64,000 nucleotides of DNA from the NCBI GenBank assembly GCA_938075305.1, contig CALJGV010000007.1:124001-188000 (forward strand), given 5' to 3'. Shown here piece by piece: positions 25,802 to 35,954 of the stretch. Source of the stretch: an uncultured bacterium. Its GTDB lineage: Bacteria; Planctomycetota; UBA1135; GCA-002686595. Under the pieces are notes generated by a model. It searched no databases, was not told the DNA's origin, and worked only from the letters and a program-made list of their open reading frames with translations. Each line of letters opens with the position of its first letter. Position 1 is the stretch's first letter. Both the position numbers and the translations under genes were made by a program.

Positions 25802-27072
25802 CGCCTCCCACCAAGCGCCACTCGCTGCTGTCCGGCCTCGCGTTGCTCGCGCTCGCGAGCTGCAGCTCCAGCCCGATCGCCTCGATCTCCCCCCTCGATC
25901 CCGAGGAGGTCCCCGCCGTGCTCGTGGCAGCGCAATCCTCGCCCGCGGGAGAGCTCGCGGACCGGCAGCTGGTGGACACGGTCGCGGGGCTGCTCTCCGC
26001 CAACAAGGCCCGCGGTCTGGACACCAAGACCCGGGTCGCGGTGCGGGACGCCTTGGAGACCTACGCCTCGGAGCTCGCGACGCGGGGCGATGACCCCCAG
26101 GCGCTGGAGGACCTGTCCGAGTCGGACCTGCCCGCCCGCATCTCGGTCCCCGCGGGCCTCCGCTCGGCGACCCTCTACCTGGAGCGTGACGACCGCAAGG
26201 ACGCCTTCAAGACCATCAAGAAGCTCGACCGCCGCTACCCCTCGCACGGCCTCCGGAACGAGGCGGGGGACCTGCTCAAGGGCATCGGGGACAGCTACTT
26301 CTTCGACAAGCGCCGCAAGTACTTCCTCTTCCCGTACTCCAACAACGCGCCGCAGGTCTACGAGTACCTGAGCGCCGAGTATCCGAAGCACCCTGAGACC
26401 GACGACGCGCTGCACAAGCTCTCCGAGGTCTACGAGAAGAACCGCCAGTTCGCCGTCGCGATCGAGAAGCACGAGGAGCTGGTCCTTTGGTGCCGCGACT
26501 CGCCGTACCGGATCGCGAGCGAGGCCGCCATCCCCCGCCTGCGCCTCGCGGCCCTTGGGGGGCCGGAGTACGGCCGGGACTCGCTCAAGGTCGCCCTCGG
26601 GGAGCTGGAGGTGTGGCTCTCGAAGTACCCGGACAACGAGATCCGCTCGGAGGTGGAACGGACCCTCGTGGATTGCCTCCAGCGCCTCGCGGACAACGAC
26701 ATGGTGGTGGCGCGCTTCTACCGGACCGTCGACAGCCCGGCGGGTGCACGACAGCACGCGGCCCGGGCCCTGGAGACGGCGAAGCGCGCCGGGAATCCGG
26801 GGCAGCTGGAGGAGATCCGCGCGTTCCTCGAGGCCGTCGATGAGATCGAGTCCCTCGGCCCGCCCCGCCAGATCCCCCAGGGCAACCTGCCCCAGGAGAT
26901 CGTCCCGCTGGACGGAGGGGTCGAGCAGCAAGGCCCTGCCGAGCTGGCGCCCGGATCGGGGTCCATGGAGCCGCGTCGGATCCCGCGCAAGACCGAACGC
27001 GCCATCGAGCAGGGCGAGAAGGACGAGAAGTCTTCCGGGATCGCCACGGAGAACAGCGGAGATCAGCAGTGA
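25798..27072 (+). CDS. TPR-type outer-membrane assembly lipoprotein (BamD-like)
   Basis: 424 residues, TTG start at 25798 overlapping recO. Lipoprotein signal LLSGLALLALASC with the acylated Cys at about residue 22. The mature part is all helical with TPR-like repeats: ATLYLERDDRKDAFKTIKKL, YEYLSAEYPKHPETDDALHK, VYEKNRQFAVAIEKHEELVL, GELEVWLSKYPDNEIRSEVE. The 'YPxHxxxxxAL' spacing is that of BamD/YfiO and related cell-envelope TPR lipoproteins. The acidic C-terminal tail (about 370-424) is disordered. Followed directly by an LptE-like lipoprotein, which supports an envelope-assembly function. Confidence 0.7.
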   Translation: MTPPTKRHSLLSGLALLALASCSSSPIASISPLDPEEVPAVLVAAQSSPAGELADRQLVDTVAGLLSANKARGLDTKTRVAVRDALETYASELATRGDDPQALEDLSESDLPARISVPAGLRSATLYLERDDRKDAFKTIKKLDRRYPSHGLRNEAGDLLKGIGDSYFFDKRRKYFLFPYSNNAPQVYEYLSAEYPKHPETDDALHKLSEVYEKNRQFAVAIEKHEELVLWCRDSPYRIASEAAIPRLRLAALGGPEYGRDSLKVALGELEVWLSKYPDNEIRSEVERTLVDCLQRLADNDMVVARFYRTVDSPAGARQHAARALETAKRAGNPGQLEEIRAFLEAVDEIESLGPPRQIPQGNLPQEIVPLDGGVEQQGPAELAPGSGSMEPRRIPRKTERAIEQGEKDEKSSGIATENSGDQQ

Positions 27073-27608
27073 TGGCCACCCGAGGGATCCTGCCCACGCT
27101 CCTGTGTCTGGCCGCCGCACTGACGGCCGCCTGCGGCTATCGAACCGGGCTGAGTCCGGCCCTCCCCGATGGTCGGACCGCGGCCTCGATCGGCGTCGAG
27201 ATCTTCGGCAACGAGACGCTGCTCCCCAACATCGAGCAGCCCCTCCACGCTGCGACGAGCGAGTCGGCGCGCCGCTTCCTCGACCTGGAGCTCCTCTCGC
27301 CGCGGCGCGCCGACCTGGTCCTCACCGGCTCCATCAAGGACTTCCAGCGTCGTGAGGGCGCGAGGACCCCGGACAACCTGTTCGTGGAGACCCTGGATGT
27401 CCTCCTCATCGAGGCCTCCCTGGTGGACCGTGCCCGGGGCGTGACGCTCGGGAGCACCAGGGTCGAGACCGTGGTCGGCAGCGCCATCGACGTGCCTGGC
27501 CGGGAGCCCGTTCAGCGCGAACGTGGTCTCAAGGTCGCAGCCGACCAGATCGTCCTCTCCCTCCTCGCCGACCTCGAATATCGCGCCAGCGCACCGCCCC
27601 AGGACTGA
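27072..27608 (+). CDS. lptE: LptE-like LPS-assembly lipoprotein
   Basis: 178 residues from ATG 27072 (a GTG at 27069 is also possible); the start shares one base with the previous TGA. Signal ends ALTAACGYR, the lipobox plus the 'CGY' that opens LptE/RlpB. The body fits LptE: VEIFGNETLLPNIEQPL ('I.vp.f.N.t.ep.le..l'), then LVLTGSIKDFQRREG and long beta strands, then a C-terminal helix. LptE plugs the LptD LPS translocon at the outer membrane; lptD is not in the window. Overlap and lipoprotein pairing suggest cotranscription with the TPR lipoprotein. Confidence 0.75.
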   Translation: MATRGILPTLLCLAAALTAACGYRTGLSPALPDGRTAASIGVEIFGNETLLPNIEQPLHAATSESARRFLDLELLSPRRADLVLTGSIKDFQRREGARTPDNLFVETLDVLLIEASLVDRARGVTLGSTRVETVVGSAIDVPGREPVQRERGLKVAADQIVLSLLADLEYRASAPPQD

Positions 27609-27619
27609 GCCCCCGTAAG

Positions 27620-27649
27620 CCCCCGAAGAAGCCCGATGAAGTTCGGGGG
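27620..27649 (+). terminator. Hairpin downstream of lptE
   Basis: Perfect 8-bp inverted repeat CCCCCGAA (27620-27627) / TTCGGGGG (27642-27649), loop 14, 12 bp after the lptE stop and 178 bp before ftsH. No T run. Likely a terminator separating the recO-lptE run from ftsH. The rest of 27650-27827 presumably holds the ftsH promoter; no element is clear. Confidence 0.5.
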
Positions 27650-27827
27650 TCGGGGCAGGGGCGCCAGCCAGGATGGCCTACACTGGTTGTCGCCCGACGT
27701 CGATCTCGCCTCGCCCGCCCCGCTTGACCGGCGGCGCAAGGCACTTTCAGTCCTTCCAGGCCCGTATTGAACGGCCTGGGCCCGCCCAGGGCTGGAGATT
27801 CAGCGCCGACGGGCCGATATCCAAGCC

Positions 27828-30170
<2,343 letters not shown>

Positions 30171-30179
30171 CGCGCGACC

Positions 30180-31118
30180 TTGAGCGCTGACGCCCCCGAT
30201 CGCCAAGGGCCGCCCCGCCCCTGGCCCCTCGATCCCGAGGTCGGCTTCGCCCCCGGCGGCCGGGCCCCCTCGATCATGGGGGTCGTCAACGTCACCCCCG
30301 ACAGCTTCTCCGACGGGGGACGCTTCCTCGATCCCCGGCGTGCTATCGAGCACGGCCTCCAACTCGCCGAAGAGGGCGCCGACGTGCTCGACATCGGCGG
30401 CGAGTCGACGCGCCCCGGCGCCGAACCCGTCGCCGCCGAGGAAGAGCTGCGGAGGATCCTCCCGGTGATCGAGGGACTCGCCAGCCAGTGCCCGCTCCCC
30501 CTCTCGGTGGACACCACCAAGGCCGTGGTGGCCCGCCGGGCCGTGGAGGCGGGCGCCCGCATCGTGAACGACATCAGCGGGGGGCTCGCGGACCCGGGCA
30601 TGATCCCCGCGGTGGCGGAGCTGAGGGAGGAGCACGATCTGTTCCTGGTGCTCATGCATCGCCAGGGGGCGCCGCAGTCCATGCAGTCCTCCCCCACCTA
30701 CGGCGACGCCCTCGCGGAGGTGCGGGCGTGCCTGGGGGAGCGCTTGGAGGTCGCCGTCCGGGCTGGCATCCCGGCCGACCGGCTGGCCCTCGATCCGGGG
30801 ATCGGCTTCGGCAAGCGCTTGGAGCACAATCTCCAGCTCCTGAGAGGCCTCGGTGAGCTCCGAGCCCTCGGCGCCCCGCTCCTGCTGGGGGTCTCAAGGA
30901 AGTCCTTCATCGGGCACATCACCGGTGAGGAGCGCGCGGCGGACTGGAAGGACGCCTCTGGACGCCGCGCACCAGGCCTCCGGGAGCGCATCGGGGGGAC
31001 CGCCGCCACCATCGCCCTGGCCGTGTCGACCCGCAACGTCGACATCCTGCGGGTGCACGACGTGGCGATCATGCGGGAGGCGGCCCTCGTCGCCGCTGCG
31101 ATCGGCCCCTGCTACTGA
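30180..31118 (+). CDS. folP: Dihydropteroate synthase
   Basis: 312 residues, TTG start at 30180, 9 bp after the ftsH stop. TIM-barrel DHPS signatures are clear: IMGVVNVTPDSFSDGGRF, DIGGESTRPGAEPVAAEEEL, VNDISGG, LMHRQGAP, LDPGIGFGKRLEHNL, LLLGVSRKSFIG and a C-terminal RVHDV. Condenses p-aminobenzoate with dihydropterin pyrophosphate in folate synthesis; target of sulfonamides. About 30 residues precede the usual start of the domain. The ftsH-folP order is a common arrangement in bacteria. Confidence 0.95.
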   Translation: MSADAPDRQGPPRPWPLDPEVGFAPGGRAPSIMGVVNVTPDSFSDGGRFLDPRRAIEHGLQLAEEGADVLDIGGESTRPGAEPVAAEEELRRILPVIEGLASQCPLPLSVDTTKAVVARRAVEAGARIVNDISGGLADPGMIPAVAELREEHDLFLVLMHRQGAPQSMQSSPTYGDALAEVRACLGERLEVAVRAGIPADRLALDPGIGFGKRLEHNLQLLRGLGELRALGAPLLLGVSRKSFIGHITGEERAADWKDASGRRAPGLRERIGGTAATIALAVSTRNVDILRVHDVAIMREAALVAAAIGPCY

Positions 31119-31315
31119 TCTGCGACGGAGGCGCCCGTCGGAAGGCCCAGGTGAAGCGGGCTTCATTCCGCCGCCCCGGACCGCCGATCCAGAGGAGAGC
31201 CGAGGCGCGGCAGCCAGCCGCTGTATAGGCACGCGGCGCGTGCTCGTGGACCTCCCGGGAGATAGTCTTGGGGCTCCATTCGGCTGATCACGCCCGAACT
31301 GAACCTCCTACACAG

Positions 31316-33301
31316 ATGCCCCCCGACCCCAAGACATTCGTTCAGGTCCTGATCCTGACGGTCGGGATCCATCTGTTCCTGTTCTTCCTCACCACGGCGC
31401 GGAGCAGCAGGATGATCCGCGGGGCGGCCATCGCGTACTTCCTGCTGTACGTGATCCTGCTGAGCGTCGCGCAGTCCGCTGACCTCGTCGAACTCGAGAT
31501 CATCGTCCAGAGCGTCACTGGCTTCGCCGTCGTCATCCTGGCGGTGGTCTTCCAGCCGGAGCTGAGGCGAGGGATCGTCAGCATCGGGGACAACCCGCTC
31601 CTGCGACGCTTCCTGGGTCGCCAGTCCTACGACGCGGTGGACGAGGTGGTCGAGGCCTGCATCTCCATGGCGAAGCGCAAGCAGGGGGCGCTCATCGCTT
31701 TCGAGCGGCAGTCGTCCCTGGAGCCGTACACCAGGAACGCGGTCAAGATCGACGGCGACGTCAAACAGGAGCTGCTGGACAGCATCTTCCACACGGGCGC
31801 TGCCCTCCACGACGGCGCCGTGATCCTGCGCGAAGGGCGGGTGCTGTGCGCCATGGCGATCCTGCCCCTCTCGGAGAACGACCAACTCGCCAGCTCAGTG
31901 GGCACTCGCCACCGAGCGGCGCTCGGCCTGACCGAGGAGACGGACGCTGTGGTCGTCGCGGTCTCCGAGGAGACCGGCCTCATCTCCGTGTTCCAGGGCG
32001 GCACCATGGAGCGTCGCGTCATGCGCGAGGAGCTTGGCGACGTCCTCCGCGCACGGCTCGGGGGAGACGAGCTGGCCGCCCCCAGCAGGGTCGAGCGGCC
32101 ACCGCTGCTCGCTCGCCTCGCCAAGGTGATCTTCGGCAACCCCGTGGAGAAGCTGACCTCACTGGTCCTCGCCATCTTCATCTTCGCGCTCGCGGGCAGA
32201 GCCGTCATGGGCGAGCAGACCTTCACCGTCGAGGTGCAGGTCGAGGCCGGCGCCGGGGCCAACACCATCCCGAGGAGAGGCGTGCTGACCATCGTGCTCC
32301 CCAGCGAAGGCCTGCACGTGGCGAGCCCGGCGGATGGCGATCAGATCGAGGTCCGGGCAGAGGCCTCCGAGGCCGAGCTGGACAAGATCAGCGGCGGGCT
32401 GGGGGGAGTCCTGATCGTCGAGGAGAGCTGGGTCGGGAACGAGCGGCAGGTGGAGTCCTCGGACCTGTCCTGGGGGCTGGAGCGGGTCCAGGGGAGCCTC
32501 GATGTCCGTTTCGTCACCCCCGAAGCGCTCGTGGTGAAGGTCGAGCGATACGCCAACGACCAGATCGAGCCGTCGATCCAATCGCTCGCTGTCAGCGCCG
32601 AAGCAGCCGACGCGGGGGACTTCGCGCTGATCACGCTGCCGCCCGCTTCGGATCTCCTGGCCGACTCCCTGGAGTTCAACCCTGCTCGGGTCGGGGTGCG
32701 CGGTCCTGCCGCCGTGGTCCAGGCGATCGTGGCCGACCCCTCGGTGCTCGCCTTCGAGCCGATCGACCTCACCGCCTACCTCGGGCGCGGATTCGTGGAG
32801 AGGCTCAGCATCGACCGCGAGAAGCTCCCGGAGATCGAGATCGACGGGGAGCTCTTCCTGCGCGGTCAGCTCGCGCCTCGCGAGACGCTGATCACGACCC
32901 TCGAGCTCGAGGTCGCCCTGGTCTCGTTCGACGCCGCGCGCCTCGAGGGCGACGCGCCCTTCCTCCCCCCGACCGAGCTTGTCCAGGTCCAGGTGATGGA
33001 GCGCGGCCTCTTCCCGGAGGGGCTCCCCGAAGCCACACGAACCCAGATGCTCCAGGAGATCCTGCAGTTCGTGCGCGAGAACGCCCGCGTCTTCGTGGAC
33101 GTGGACCGCGCCCTGCGGGAGCCCGGCAGCCGCGCCCCCGTGGAGGTCGACGCCGTGGACCCGCTATGGCGCCAGCGCCTCGGCCCCTACTTCGACGAGG
33201 CCAAGACCGACCCGGCCTCCTCGCTCCGCCTCACCGTGGACGACTCCACGAGCTCTATCGCCCTTGTAAGGGGCACCAAGGATGACGACGAAGAGAAGTG
33301 A
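31316..33301 (+). CDS. Diadenylate cyclase fused to YbbR-like domains (CdaA-CdaR fusion)
   Basis: 661 residues from ATG 31316 (an earlier in-frame ATG at 31268 adds 16 unlikely residues). N-terminus has three membrane helices as in CdaA, then a DAC domain with the catalytic DGA at 166-168 (LHDGAVIL) and RHR at 198-200 (RHRAALGL), both intact; it should make c-di-AMP. A fourth helix at about 278-295 starts EKLTSLVLAIFIFALAGR, exactly how CdaR/YbbR proteins begin, followed by extracytoplasmic YbbR-like beta repeats (about 300-650). In Firmicutes cdaA, cdaR and glmM are three adjacent genes; here the first two are one polypeptide and glmM overlaps the 3' end by 20 bp. Confidence 0.85.
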   Translation: MPPDPKTFVQVLILTVGIHLFLFFLTTARSSRMIRGAAIAYFLLYVILLSVAQSADLVELEIIVQSVTGFAVVILAVVFQPELRRGIVSIGDNPLLRRFLGRQSYDAVDEVVEACISMAKRKQGALIAFERQSSLEPYTRNAVKIDGDVKQELLDSIFHTGAALHDGAVILREGRVLCAMAILPLSENDQLASSVGTRHRAALGLTEETDAVVVAVSEETGLISVFQGGTMERRVMREELGDVLRARLGGDELAAPSRVERPPLLARLAKVIFGNPVEKLTSLVLAIFIFALAGRAVMGEQTFTVEVQVEAGAGANTIPRRGVLTIVLPSEGLHVASPADGDQIEVRAEASEAELDKISGGLGGVLIVEESWVGNERQVESSDLSWGLERVQGSLDVRFVTPEALVVKVERYANDQIEPSIQSLAVSAEAADAGDFALITLPPASDLLADSLEFNPARVGVRGPAAVVQAIVADPSVLAFEPIDLTAYLGRGFVERLSIDREKLPEIEIDGELFLRGQLAPRETLITTLELEVALVSFDAARLEGDAPFLPPTELVQVQVMERGLFPEGLPEATRTQMLQEILQFVRENARVFVDVDRALREPGSRAPVEVDAVDPLWRQRLGPYFDEAKTDPASSLRLTVDDSTSSIALVRGTKDDDEEK

Positions 33302-34670
33302 CGGCCCGATCTTCGGGACCGACGGGATCCGCGGCCGCGCCCTCGAGGGCTGGCTCTCCCCCACCGCCGTGGAGGCCCTGGGGCGTGCGGCGGGCGCCGT
33401 GCTCGGCCGCAGCTCCGACGGTAGCGAGGGCAAGGCCCTGATCGCCCACGACGGCCGCGCCTCCGCCGGGCCGCTCCAGGAGGCCCTGGCCCGTGGGCTC
33501 GCCCAGTCCGGGATCCGCGCCACCACCGCTGGGCTCCTGCCCACCCCCGGCCTCGCCTGGCTCACCGGGTCCCGCCCCGTGGCCCTCGGCGCCATGATCA
33601 GCGCCTCCCACAACCCGGCGGAGGACAACGGGATCAAGCTCTTCGCTGGCGGCGGCAACAAGCTGACCGACGCGGAGCAGGCCGAGATCGAGATTCGACT
33701 GCGCGATGAGCTCGACCGCATCGACCCCGATGGGGCCGCCGAGGAGCCGCCCCTGGAGCGCGACGACTCCCTGCGCTCGGCCTACGCGGACCACCTGGTC
33801 GCCCTGGGCAGCGAGGGCGAGCCCCTGGACCTCAGCGGCCTCAAGATCGTCCTGGATGGAGCGAACGGGGCCGCCAGCTCGGTCGGGCCCGACGTGCTCG
33901 CTCGCCTCGGGGCCGACGTCACCAGCCTCCACTGCGCGCCGGACGGCCTGAATATCAACGCGGGGTGCGGCTCGACCCACCCGGAGTCGTTGCAGGCCCG
34001 GGTCCGCGAGGCAGGCGCGAGCCTCGGTATCGCCCTGGACGGGGACGCCGACCGCTGCCTGCTCGTGGACGAGCGCGGCGAGCTCGTCGACGGAGACGCG
34101 ATCATGACGATCATCGCCCGCGACGCCGCCGACCGGGGCCTGTGGGAGGACCGGCGAATCGTCGCCACCGTCATGAGCAACCGGGGCCTCCACCGGGCAC
34201 TCGCCCCCAGCGGCATCGGCGTCCACGAGGTGGGCGTGGGCGACCGCCAGGTCGTCGAGGGGCTCCGCAGCGAGGGCCTCTGCCTGGGCGGCGAGAAGTC
34301 GGGGCACGTCATCTTCGGCTCCGAGAACGGGTTCATCGGCGATGGCCTCCTGACCGCCCTCCACGTCCTGGGCGTGGCCGCCCGCAACAAGGCGGCCCTG
34401 TCCACCCTGGCGGCGCCCTTCGTCCCGTTCCCCCAGGTCCTCCTCGGGCTGGTCGTGGCCTCCAAGCCCGACCTCGAGAGCCTCACGGAGTTCCAGGCGC
34501 TGCGCGCCCGCTTCGAGGAGGAGCTCGGGGATGACGGCCGGGTCAACGTCCGCTACTCGGGCACGGAGCCGAAGGCCCGCGTGATGATCGAGGGTGCGGA
34601 CGCCCAGCGCATCGAGCAGATGGCGGTCCAGCTCTCCGAGACGCTGGCGAAGGAGATCGAGCGCGGATGA
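33282..34670 (+). CDS. glmM: Phosphoglucosamine mutase
   Basis: 462 residues from ATG 33282, overlapping the cyclase gene by 20 bp in another frame. FGTDGIRGRA at the N-terminus, active-site phosphoserine loop ISASHNPAEDNGIKLF with Ser109, Mg2+ loop DGDADRC at 253-259, sugar loop GEKSGHVIF and phosphate loop RYSGTEPKARVMIEG. All four catalytic loops are present. Converts glucosamine-6-P to glucosamine-1-P for peptidoglycan and LPS precursors. In Firmicutes GlmM is bound and inhibited by CdaA, and the tight coupling here suggests the same relation. Stop overlaps tsaB (ATGA). Confidence 0.95.
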   Translation: MTTKRSDGPIFGTDGIRGRALEGWLSPTAVEALGRAAGAVLGRSSDGSEGKALIAHDGRASAGPLQEALARGLAQSGIRATTAGLLPTPGLAWLTGSRPVALGAMISASHNPAEDNGIKLFAGGGNKLTDAEQAEIEIRLRDELDRIDPDGAAEEPPLERDDSLRSAYADHLVALGSEGEPLDLSGLKIVLDGANGAASSVGPDVLARLGADVTSLHCAPDGLNINAGCGSTHPESLQARVREAGASLGIALDGDADRCLLVDERGELVDGDAIMTIIARDAADRGLWEDRRIVATVMSNRGLHRALAPSGIGVHEVGVGDRQVVEGLRSEGLCLGGEKSGHVIFGSENGFIGDGLLTALHVLGVAARNKAALSTLAAPFVPFPQVLLGLVVASKPDLESLTEFQALRARFEEELGDDGRVNVRYSGTEPKARVMIEGADAQRIEQMAVQLSETLAKEIERG

Positions 34671-35374
34671 CCGGGCCGTCGCGGGAGGAGTCCGGCGAGG
34701 CCGTCCGCCTCGTCGTCGCGCTGGAGACCTCGACCAGGCCGGCCTCGATCGCCGCGAGGGGCCCGGAGGGGCAGCGCGCTTCTCGGGCGCTCGGGGAAGA
34801 TCGGCGTCACGCGAGTGACCTTTTCGGAGCCCTCGAGGACCTCGTGGCCGAGGTCGGCGCCACCCGCTCCGATCTGGGTCTCGTGTTCGCCGGCGTCGGA
34901 CCCGGGAGCTACACCGGCCTCAGGGTCGGCGCTGCCACAGCCCTCGGGCTCATGCGCGGCGCGCAGGCCGAGGTGCTCGGGATCCCTTCCTTCGACGCCA
35001 TCGCAATGGACGGGCTCGCCGCAGGCGAACGCGGCGCGGTGCTGCGAAACGCGTTCGGAGGCCACGTGTACATCGCATCCTATGAGCGCGCCGATGCGGA
35101 GGTTCACGCCCTCGCTGCTCCGACCTGCGTGCAACCCACCGACGCCCTCAAGCTGCTCGCCGGTGTGCCCGTGCTGCTGGCTGACGAGGCTGCGCTGAAG
35201 GCGCTCGGTCAGCCCTCCCCCGCTCACGTGGAGGTTCGGCAAGCACCGTTCGCGCGGGCAGAGCACGTCCTGGACCTCGGGCTCTCACGGCTCGCGGCCG
35301 GGGCCGAGTGCGGCCCGGAGACGCTGCGGCCGCTCTATCTTCGCCCCTTCGACGCGAAGGTCCGTCGGCGCTGA
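34667..35374 (+). CDS. tsaB: tRNA threonylcarbamoyladenosine biosynthesis protein TsaB
   Basis: 235 residues from ATG 34667, overlapping glmM by 4 bp. ASKHA-fold protein with the TsaB signature LVVALETSTRPASIAA near the start, DLGLVFAGVGPGSYTGLRVG (the 'GPGSFTGLRIG' motif) and GIPSFDAIAM. The C-terminus PLYLRPFDAK is also typical of TsaB ('PxYlRp'). Scaffold partner of TsaD/TsaE in forming t6A37 of ANN-decoding tRNAs. Those partners are not in the window. Ends before a strong bidirectional hairpin. Confidence 0.9.
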   Translation: MTGPSREESGEAVRLVVALETSTRPASIAARGPEGQRASRALGEDRRHASDLFGALEDLVAEVGATRSDLGLVFAGVGPGSYTGLRVGAATALGLMRGAQAEVLGIPSFDAIAMDGLAAGERGAVLRNAFGGHVYIASYERADAEVHALAAPTCVQPTDALKLLAGVPVLLADEAALKALGQPSPAHVEVRQAPFARAEHVLDLGLSRLAAGAECGPETLRPLYLRPFDAKVRRR

Positions 35375-35409
35375 CGGGTCGCTCACGGCGGTGGCCGCGT
35401 CCCATGTCA

Positions 35410-35443
35410 GGGGCCGCCCTCCACCGAGGTGGAGGGCGGCCCC
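35410..35443. terminator. Strong bidirectional hairpin between tsaB and the histone gene
   Basis: Perfect 15-bp inverted repeat GGGGCCGCCCTCCAC (35410-35424) / GTGGAGGGCGGCCCC (35429-35443) with a 4-base CGAG loop, followed by TT on the plus strand and preceded by a short A/T-poor stretch, lying between convergent stops. Confidence 0.8.
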
Positions 35444-35501
35444 TTCAACTCCGAGTCGGCGGGAGCCACGCGCCGTGAGGCACGCGGCAGCCGCCGGGGG
35501 A

Positions 35502-35765
35502 TCAGAGGTCCTGCGGACGCAGGGTGCGGCGGTTGTTCGCCTCAGCCCGCGCCTCGGCGCCGGCGATGAGCTCGCGGACCTTTTGGTCCAGCGCGGAGTA
35601 GAAGTCACCGGAGACATTGATCGACGCGCAGCCCTTGGTGCGGCTCTTGCTGATGATCATGTCGACGGCGCCCTTCTTCTTGCCGGCCTTCTTCTTGGTC
35701 TTACGGGCGGGGGCCTTCTTGGCGGCCGCCTTCTTGGTGGCGCGCTTGGCTTTTTTCTTGGCCAT
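35502..35765 (-). CDS. Bacterial histone-fold DNA-binding protein with Lys-rich tail
   Basis: 87 residues from ATG at 35765. Residues 1-32 are a Lys/Ala tail (MAKKKAKRATKKAAAKKA...). Residues 33-87 fit a histone fold: a short helix (AVDMIISKSRTKG), loop INVSGDFYSALDQKVRELIA entering the long helix, AGAEARAEANNR, and RTLRPQDL, equivalent to the archaeal 'GRKTVxxEDI' L2 loop and start of helix 3. The 'SGDFYxALDxKV' and 'TLxPxDL' pieces match the small bacterial histones described from Bdellovibrio and others. The tail recalls H1-like or HU-tail basic repeats. Expected to coat or bend chromosomal DNA. Monocistronic, with a 189-bp divergent promoter region shared with the AsmA-like gene. Confidence 0.7.
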   Translation of the reverse strand: MAKKKAKRATKKAAAKKAPARKTKKKAGKKKGAVDMIISKSRTKGCASINVSGDFYSALDQKVRELIAGAEARAEANNRRTLRPQDL

Positions 35766-35954
35766 GACTCGATGCCCCTAGAGTGGGGCTGGGAGGGTCT
35801 GGGTTTGGATTCAGTGCGGTGAGAGAGAGGATTCCGTAACGCTTCGGGGAGAGTGACGGTCGCGCGGGGCGATGTCAACGGCCAGAATCACCCGAGATGG
35901 GCCTAAATAGAGCCGATCCAGGAAGCGGGCCCCCCGCGACCTGACCCCGACGAG

